From assembly GCA_038208735.1 (NCBI GenBank), contig JBBQYL010000192.1:1-9688 (forward strand): a DNA stretch of 9,688 nucleotides, in the 5' to 3' direction. This document shows, one piece after another, positions 5,680 to 9,688 of the stretch. Position numbers and translations under genes: made by a program. The DNA comes from Scleromatobacter sp038208735 (GTDB lineage Bacteria > Pseudomonadota > Gammaproteobacteria > Burkholderiales > Burkholderiaceae_C). The notes under the pieces were generated by a model, which made no database searches, had not been told where the DNA came from, and worked only from the letters and a program-made list of their open reading frames with translations. Each line of letters begins with the position of its first letter. Within the stretch, counting starts at the first letter, position 1.

Positions 5680-6738
5680 TCAGCGGAACTGCGACAGGAA
5701 GCGCAGGTCGCCGTCGAAGAACTGGCGCAGGTCGTTGACGCCGTAGCGAAGCATCGTGAGACGGTCCGGGCCCATGCCGAACGCGAAGCCGATGTAGCGC
5801 TCGGGGTCGAGCCCGAAGTTGCGCACCACGTTCGGATGCACCTGGCCGGAGCCGGCCACCTCCAGCCAGCGGCCCTTCAGCGGGCCGCTCTGGAAGGCGA
5901 TGTCCACCTCGGCCGAGGGCTCGGTGAACGGAAAGAACGACGGCCTGAAGCGGATGACCAGATCGTCGGCTTCGAAGAACTGGCGCAGGAAGTCGGTGAA
6001 CACCGAGCGCAGGTCCTTGAAGCTCACGTTCTCGCCGATCCACAGGCCTTCGCACTGGTGGAACATGGGCGAGTGCGTGGCGTCGGAGTCGACGCGGTAG
6101 GTGCGGCCCGGGGCGATGACGCGGATCTCGGGCATCGTGGCCTGGCCGGCGTGCTTCTTCACGTGCTGCATCGCGTAGCGCACCTGCATCGGGCTGGTGT
6201 GCGTGCGCAGCAGGTAGCCGCCAGAATTCTTGCTGTCCGACGCCTGCGCGCCGGCGTCAACGTAGAAGGTGTCGTGCATCGAGCGCGCCGGATGGTCTTC
6301 CGGCGTGTTGAGCGCCGTGAAGTTGAACCAGTCTTCCTCGATCTCGGGGCCGTCGGCCACGTCGAAGCCCATCGAACCGAAGATCTGCTCGATGCGCTCC
6401 AGCGAGCGCGACACCGGGTGCAGGCCGCCCTGCCCGCGCGCTCGGCCCGGCAGCGTCACGTCGAGCGCCTCGGCCTTGAGCTGCGCCTGCAGCTCGGCGT
6501 CGGCCAGCGCCTGGCGGCGCGCGGTGAGCGCGACCTCGATGCGCTGCTTGACGACGTTGATCTCGGCGCCGCGGGTCTTCTTCTCCTCGACCGGCAGCGC
6601 GGCCATGCCCTTGAGCAGCTCGGTCACGCGACCGGTCTTGCCCAGGAATCGGGCCTTCGCGTTCTCCAGGTCGGCCGGCGTGGCGGCGGCGGAGAAATCG
6701 GTTTCGGCGGACTGCACCAGGAGGTCGAGATCGTTCAT
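5680..6738 (-). CDS. pheS: phenylalanyl-tRNA synthetase, alpha subunit
   Basis: This is the catalytic subunit of the class II enzyme that activates phenylalanine and loads tRNA-Phe. The product is 352 aa, slightly longer than E. coli PheS (327). Residues 1-90 form the N-terminal coiled coil. Motif 1 lies around HPVSRSLERIEQIFGSMGF (107-125). Motif 2 spans GRTYRVDSDATHSPMFHQ (211-228), followed by CEGL. Motif 3 is GFAFGMGPDRLTMLRYG (317-333). Ala319 in GFAFG matches the E. coli Ala294 position of the amino-acid pocket, so ordinary phenylalanine selectivity is expected. The start ATG has only a weak GGA upstream, and it overlaps the stop of a 30-codon leader ORF (ATGA). That leader contains a terminator hairpin, so pheST expression may be controlled separately from rplT. 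Confidence 0.98.
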   Translation of the reverse strand: MNDLDLLVQSAETDFSAAATPADLENAKARFLGKTGRVTELLKGMAALPVEEKKTRGAEINVVKQRIEVALTARRQALADAELQAQLKAEALDVTLPGRARGQGGLHPVSRSLERIEQIFGSMGFDVADGPEIEEDWFNFTALNTPEDHPARSMHDTFYVDAGAQASDSKNSGGYLLRTHTSPMQVRYAMQHVKKHAGQATMPEIRVIAPGRTYRVDSDATHSPMFHQCEGLWIGENVSFKDLRSVFTDFLRQFFEADDLVIRFRPSFFPFTEPSAEVDIAFQSGPLKGRWLEVAGSGQVHPNVVRNFGLDPERYIGFAFGMGPDRLTMLRYGVNDLRQFFDGDLRFLSQFR

Positions 6739-6827
6739 GTTGTCCGGCGGCCAAAGCCGATGAGCTTGACCGCAAATGGAGACAGGAAAAAGAAAAAGGC
6801 CGGCACCCAGGGTGTCGGCCTTTTCAT
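6735..6827 (-). CDS. candidate pheM-like leader ORF before pheS
   Basis: The ATG at 6827-6825 opens a 30-codon frame that begins MKRPTPWVPA, continues FFFFLSPF, and ends in TGA overlapping the pheS ATG by an ATGA. Six of the 30 codons are Phe (residues 11-14, 18 and 25). In E. coli the same position between rplT and pheS is held by pheM, a Phe-rich leader peptide for attenuation. The difference here is that the terminator stem lies at codons 2-10 and its U-tract encodes the four consecutive Phe codons. A U-rich tract gives TTT/TTC by itself, so the Phe run may be a by-product of the terminator. There is no Shine-Dalgarno sequence before the ATG. Synonymous codons are less G/C-biased than in neighbouring genes. 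Translation is plausible but unproven. Confidence 0.4.
   Translation of the reverse strand: MKRPTPWVPAFFFFLSPFAVKLIGFGRRTT
6787..6824 (-). terminator. terminator/attenuator hairpin between rplT and pheS
   Basis: On the minus strand AAAAGGCCGACAC pairs with GTGCCGGCCTTTT (6812-6824 and 6794-6806), a 13-bp stem with one A-C mismatch and a 5-nt loop. It runs straight into TTTTTCTTTTT (6797-6787). This is a strong intrinsic terminator about 50 nt before the pheS start. Since pheST must still be expressed, it probably acts as an attenuator or partial terminator, or else an unseen promoter lies beyond it. Confidence 0.88.
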
Positions 6828-6829
6828 GG

Positions 6830-6850
6830 GATCAACGCGGAGCGCTGATC
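6830..6850 (-). other. hairpin directly upstream of the pheS-leader terminator
   Basis: On the minus strand GATCAGCGC pairs with GCGTTGATC (nine pairs including one G-U) around the 3-nt loop TCC. It ends two bases before the leader ATG, so it may hide that start or act as a pause hairpin. A role in regulating pheST is inference. Confidence 0.55.
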
Positions 6851-6902
6851 TTTTGGCTTCGATCGCTGCGGGCCGCAAGAGCCGGCCGCGGCGTGATCAC
6901 GT

Positions 6903-7259
6903 TCAAGCCAGCTGAGCCTTCACCTTGGCGACGATGGCGCCAAAGGCGGCCGGGTCGTTGATGGCCATGTCGGACAGAACCTTGCGGTCCAGCTCGATGG
7001 AGGCCTTCTTCAGGCCGGCAATGAACTTGCTGTACGTGACGCCATGCGAACGGGCGCCGGCGTTGATACGGGCGATCCAGAGCGCGCGGAACACGCGCTT
7101 GCGGGTGCGACGGTCACGGTAGGCGTATTGGCCTGCCTTCATCACCGCTTGCTTGGCAACGCGGTAGACGTTCTTGCGGCGACCGCGGTAGCCCTTGGCC
7201 AGGGCGAGGATCTTCTTGTGGCGGGCGCGAGCCGTTACACCACGTTTGACGCGAGGCAT
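6903..7259 (-). CDS. rplT: 50S ribosomal protein L20
   Basis: The 118-aa basic protein has the normal L20 length and sequence. The N-terminal extension reads MPRVKRGVTARARHKKILALAKGYRGRRKN and threads into 23S rRNA. The globular C-terminal half contains RRTRKRVFRALWIARINAGAR, then LSDMAINDPAAFGAIVAKVK. L20 is needed early in large-subunit assembly. In E. coli and in Bacillus it also represses its own operon by binding leader RNA that mimics its 23S rRNA site. A similar leader could exist here in the infC-rpmI gap. It lies 30 bp after rpmI and has an AAAGGA ribosome site. The gap after it, before pheS, holds the terminator and leader ORF described separately. Confidence 0.98.
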   Translation of the reverse strand: MPRVKRGVTARARHKKILALAKGYRGRRKNVYRVAKQAVMKAGQYAYRDRRTRKRVFRALWIARINAGARSHGVTYSKFIAGLKKASIELDRKVLSDMAINDPAAFGAIVAKVKAQLA

Positions 7260-7289
7260 GGGTAGTTCCTTTCAGTCCGATAAAGAAGA

Positions 7290-7493
7290 TCAGAGACCGG
7301 CGAACGGGAGCATCTGGGCCATGTGGCCCATGTTGGTCTCGTGCACACCGGTAGTGCCACGCAGGTGGCGCTTGTTCTTCGTGGTCTTCTTCGTGAGGAT
7401 GTGGCGCTTGAACGCCTGACCGCGCTTGACGGTGCCACCCGGACGGACGCGGAACCGCTTGGCCGCGCTTTTCTTGGTCTTCATCTTGGGCAT
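7290..7493 (-). CDS. rpmI: 50S ribosomal protein L35
   Basis: The 67-aa protein starts MPKMKTKKSAAKRFRVRPGG and is very basic, with KKTTKNKRHLRG in the middle and a hydrophobic end MAQMLPFAGL. Length and sequence match L35 (usually about 65 aa), a component of the large ribosomal subunit. The start at 7493 is set by the conserved N-terminus and by AAAGGAG seven bases upstream. The frame stays open to 7586, but those extra residues are unlike the family and lie in the regulatory gap. The gene is followed after 30 bp by rplT, its usual partner, and the two are expected to be co-expressed. Confidence 0.98.
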   Translation of the reverse strand: MPKMKTKKSAAKRFRVRPGGTVKRGQAFKRHILTKKTTKNKRHLRGTTGVHETNMGHMAQMLPFAGL

Positions 7494-7693
7494 GTGAATG
7501 CTCCTTTTAATGCACCCTGGTCCAGGCGAACGTCGTTGATCGGCGTTACTTGTCTGCCTGCCGGGCTTCTGGCGAGACTCCCGCAAAAAAAGCGCATCTC
7601 TCGACGCGCCGCATTTTGCAAATCAGTCACGGGATCCACCGTGGACTCCGTCGATACGCCTGGAAGGCGTACCGGGGAACCCAGGATTATAGA
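7494..7693 (-). promoter_or_regulatory. structured leader region of rpmI-rplT
   Basis: This 200-bp gap has three consecutive hairpins on the operon strand. The first is TACGCCT/AGGCGTA with a 3-nt loop (7655-7671). The second is AGTCCACGG/CCGTGACT with one bulged C (7625-7647). The third is the terminator at 7585-7609. The six bases TCGACG (7649-7654) can pair with CGTCGA (7601-7606) inside the terminator stem, which would be an antiterminator. Placement fits an L20-type autoregulatory leader, as known in other bacteria, but I cannot see a conserved L20 binding site by eye. Confidence 0.5.
7585..7609 (-). terminator. terminator/attenuator in the infC-rpmI gap
   Basis: On the minus strand GCGCGTC pairs with GATGCGC (seven pairs, one G-U) around the stable GNRA-type tetraloop GAGA, and is followed directly by seven T. 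It lies about 90 nt before the rpmI start and would stop or attenuate transcription between infC and the L35-L20-PheST genes. Confidence 0.82.
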
Positions 7694-8245
7694 CTAACTT
7701 TTCTTCTTCGGGGCAAGCACCATGATCATCTGGCGCCCTTCGAGCTTGGGCATGTGCTCGACCACGGAAACATCGGCCAGTTCGTCGCGAATGCGCTCGA
7801 GCATGCGCATGCCGATGTCCTGGTGGGTGATTTCGCGGCCACGGAAGCGCAGCGTGACCTTGCCCTTGTCGCCGTCTTCGGAGATGAAGCGGCGCAGGTT
7901 GCGCATCTTGATGTGGTAGTCGCCATCATCGGTGCCAGGACGGAACTTCACTTCCTTGACTTCGATGATCTTCTGCTTGGACTTGGCGTCGGCGGCCTTC
8001 TTCTGCTCGATGTACTTGAACTTGCCGTAGTCCATCAGGCGGCAGACCGGCGGCTCGGCCGTGGCGGAGATCTCGACCAGGTCCACGTCGTGTTCGCTGG
8101 ACAGCCGCAGGGCCTCCATCAGGCTCACAACGCCGAGCGGCTCGTTTTCGGGGCCGTTCAAACGCACCATGGGTGCGGTGATTTCTCGATTGAGCCGGTG
8201 TTTGCGCTCGACATTGGGAGTCCGGCGGTCAGCAAAGGTAGCGAT
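7694..8245 (-). CDS. infC: translation initiation factor IF-3 (ATC start)
   Basis: IF3 binds the 30S subunit, keeps it apart from 50S and proofreads the start codon. The protein is 183 aa, close to E. coli (180). The N-terminal domain includes HRLNREI and LGVVSLMEALRLSSEHDVDL, then VEISATAEPPVCRLMDYGKF. A Lys-rich linker follows (EQKKAADAKSKQKI). The C-terminal domain carries VKFRPGTDDGDYHIKMRN and ends GRQMIMVLAPKKK. The first ATG in frame, at 8170, would delete the conserved N-terminus (ATFADRRTPNVERKHRLNREI). The likely start is ATC at 8245-8243, placed eight bases after GAAGGA. A rare ATT/ATC-type start is a known feature of infC and lets IF3 repress its own translation by rejecting the codon. 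There is a 143-bp gap after thrS. Confidence 0.96.
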   Translation of the reverse strand: MATFADRRTPNVERKHRLNREITAPMVRLNGPENEPLGVVSLMEALRLSSEHDVDLVEISATAEPPVCRLMDYGKFKYIEQKKAADAKSKQKIIEVKEVKFRPGTDDGDYHIKMRNLRRFISEDGDKGKVTLRFRGREITHQDIGMRMLERIRDELADVSVVEHMPKLEGRQMIMVLAPKKKS

Positions 8246-8253
8246 GGTGCAAA

Positions 8254-8259
8254 TCCTTC
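8254..8259 (-). promoter_or_regulatory. Shine-Dalgarno sequence of infC
   Basis: GAAGGA on the minus strand sits exactly eight bases before ATC 8245-8243. It overlaps the only other rare-start candidate, the ATT two codons beyond, so it decides in favour of ATC as the infC start. Confidence 0.75.
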
Positions 8260-8340
8260 AGGGCGAATCCTGGGCAAGTTCAGGACGCATAAAGCGAGGG
8301 TTGGTGAGCGAACGGGGCAAATCGCCGACCCGCCGGGACG

Positions 8341-8363
8341 AAAAACGCGCTGGCAAGCGCGTT
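8341..8363 (-). terminator. weak terminator-like hairpin between thrS and infC
   Basis: A perfect 8-bp stem AACGCGCT/AGCGCGTT with a 4-nt loop is followed on the minus strand by three more T, giving a run of five when the stem end is included. It lies just after the thrS stop. The U-tract is short, so it may pause RNA polymerase or protect the RNA end rather than terminate fully. Confidence 0.45.
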
Positions 8364-8388
8364 GTCGAGGAAGGTGGTCGGCGATCCG

Positions 8389-9688
8389 TCAGATCTTTGC
8401 GGCGATGTCTTCAGCGAGCTTCTTTTCGAAGTCTGCAAGAGGCATCACGCCGAGATCCCGGTTGCCCCGGGCGCGCACCGCAACGGCCCCGCTTGCCTTC
8501 TCCTTGTCGCCAACGACCAGGATGAACGGAACCTTTTGCAATGAATGCTCACGGATTTTATAGGTGATCTTTTCGTTGCGCAAATCGGCGTGCGCCTTGA
8601 CACCTTGCTTTTGAAGTGCTTTCACGATTTCGGACACGTAATCCGCCTGCTGGTCGGTGATCCCGCACACCACCACCTGCACCGGCGCAAGCCAGGCCGG
8701 CAGGGCCCCGGCATGCTGCTCGATGAGGATGCCGATGAAGCGCTCCAGGCTGCCGACGATGGCGCGGTGGAGCATGACGGGCGCATGGCGCTCGCCCGAC
8801 TCGGCCACGTACTCGGCGCCCAGGCGCTGCGCCATCGAGAAGTCGACCTGCATCGTGCCGCACTGCCACTGGCGGCCCAGGGCGTCCTTCAGCGTGTACT
8901 CGATCTTCGGGCCGTAGAAGGCGCCGTCGCCCGGGGCGAGCACCACCTCCACGCCGGACGCCTCCAGGCTCTTGATGAGCGCGGCCTCGGCCTTGTCCCA
9001 GATCTCGTCCGAACCGATGCGCGCGGCCGGGCGCGTGGCCACCTTGTAGATGATGTCCGTGAAGCCGAAGTCCTTGTAGACCTTCTGCAGCAGCGCCGTG
9101 TAGGCCAGGCACTCGGGCAGGATCTGGTCTTCGGTGCAGAAGATGTGGCCGTCGTCCTGCGTGAAGCCGCGCACGCGCATGATGCCGTGCAGGCCGCCGC
9201 TGGGTTCGTTGCGGTGGCAGTTGCCGAATTCGCCGTAGCGCAGCGGCAGGTCGCGGTAGCTCTTGATGCCCTGCTTGAAGATGAGGATGTGGCCGGGACA
9301 GTTCATCGGCTTGAGGGCGTAGTCGCGCTTCTCGCTCTCCGTCGTGAACATGGCGTCCTTGTACTTGTCCCAGTGGCCGCTGAGCTCCCACAGCGACTTG
9401 TCGATCACCTGCGGGCCCTTGACCTCCTGGTAGCCGTTGTCCTGGTAGACCTTGCGCATGTACTGCTCGACGCCCTGCCACACGGCCCAGCCCTTGGGAT
9501 GCCAGAACACCATGCCCGGGGCGTGCTCGTCGATGTGGAACAGGTCGAGCTCGCGGCCCAGCTTGCGGTGGTCGCGCTTCTTCGCCTCCTCCATCTGCTG
9601 GAGGCGGGCCTCCAGCTCCTCTGGGGTGAAGAACGCCGTCCCGTAGATCCGCTGGAGCTGCTGCCGGTGCTCGTCCCCGCGCCAGTAG
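8389..9688 (-). CDS. thrS: threonyl-tRNA synthetase, C-terminal two thirds (cut by window edge)
   Basis: The frame is open to the right edge; about 432 codons of a protein usually near 640 aa are present. The missing part is the N-terminal TGS and editing domains. The visible segment begins YWRGDEHRQQLQRIYGTAFF, the end of the linker region, and continues with LGRELDLFHIDEHAPGMVFWHPKGW, the start of the class II catalytic domain. Motif 2 is around GEFGNCHRNEPSGGLHGIMRVRGF. Zinc ligands that recognise threonine are visible as Cys in MNCPGHILIF, His in DDGHIFC and His in VMLHRAIVGSLERF, the last also carrying motif 3. The anticodon-binding domain follows (PVQVVVCGITDQQADYVSEI to KLAEDIAAKI). 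The ATG at 9594 is internal, not the start. All catalytic features seen are intact. It heads the operon, as in E. coli. Confidence 0.98.
   Translation of the reverse strand, partial: YWRGDEHRQQLQRIYGTAFFTPEELEARLQQMEEAKKRDHRKLGRELDLFHIDEHAPGMVFWHPKGWAVWQGVEQYMRKVYQDNGYQEVKGPQVIDKSLWELSGHWDKYKDAMFTTESEKRDYALKPMNCPGHILIFKQGIKSYRDLPLRYGEFGNCHRNEPSGGLHGIMRVRGFTQDDGHIFCTEDQILPECLAYTALLQKVYKDFGFTDIIYKVATRPAARIGSDEIWDKAEAALIKSLEASGVEVVLAPGDGAFYGPKIEYTLKDALGRQWQCGTMQVDFSMAQRLGAEYVAESGERHAPVMLHRAIVGSLERFIGILIEQHAGALPAWLAPVQVVVCGITDQQADYVSEIVKALQKQGVKAHADLRNEKITYKIREHSLQKVPFILVVGDKEKASGAVAVRARGNRDLGVMPLADFEKKLAEDIAAKI

Noticed and set aside
4045..6915. Very long plus-strand open frame (956 codons)
   Set aside because: It is antisense to pheT and pheS, rich in Arg, His, Ala and Gly as expected for a shadow of high-GC genes, and shows no recognisable domain.
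7494..7586. N-terminal extension of rpmI
   Set aside because: The extra residues do not resemble L35 and overlap the attenuator; the conserved start and a good ribosome site are at 7493.
7550..8563. Plus-strand open frame across infC
   Set aside because: It is antisense to infC and to structured intergenic regions, with no domain-like sequence.

Overview
The window is most likely from a high-GC betaproteobacterium of the order Burkholderiales. This rests on the gene order thrS-infC-rpmI-rplT-pheS-pheT-ihfA-merR followed by a tRNA-Pro, on protein sequences typical of that group, and on the strong G/C bias at third codon positions. I could not run a database search, so genus-level placement is not attempted.

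Right and centre (about 1850-9688, all minus strand): a conserved translation and nucleoid operon, read from right to left. It holds the C-terminal two thirds of threonyl-tRNA synthetase (cut by the window edge), initiation factor IF3 (start codon ATC), ribosomal proteins L35 and L20, the alpha and beta subunits of phenylalanyl-tRNA synthetase, the alpha subunit of integration host factor, a MerR-type regulator with a long low-complexity tail, and tRNA-Pro(GGG) with an encoded CCA end. A strong intrinsic terminator follows about 130 bp after the tRNA. The order matches E. coli thrS-infC-rpmI-rplT-pheM-pheS-pheT-ihfA. Three intergenic gaps hold terminator-like hairpins on the operon strand: thrS-infC (weak), infC-rpmI (a GAGA-loop hairpin with seven U, preceded by two more hairpins and a possible antiterminator pairing) and rplT-pheS (a strong hairpin with a U-tract). 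The last lies inside a 30-codon ORF that holds six Phe codons and ends in an ATGA overlap with pheS, at the position of E. coli pheM.

Left (1 to about 1850): a less GC-rich accessory segment next to the 3' end of the tRNA-Pro, a common place for integrated DNA. It holds a two-gene minus-strand operon: a winged-helix/nucleotidyltransferase fusion, then an overlapping HEPN-like helical protein. This resembles HEPN/MNT (type VII) toxin-antitoxin modules. Upstream of it are three copies of a 13-bp motif in alternating orientation around a candidate -10 box, a likely operator cluster. Further left are an unrecognised small plus-strand gene and the first 17 codons of a minus-strand gene cut by the window edge.

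The items most worth a second look are the wHTH-NTase/HEPN pair with its triple operator, the pheM-position leader ORF, and the structured infC-rpmI leader.
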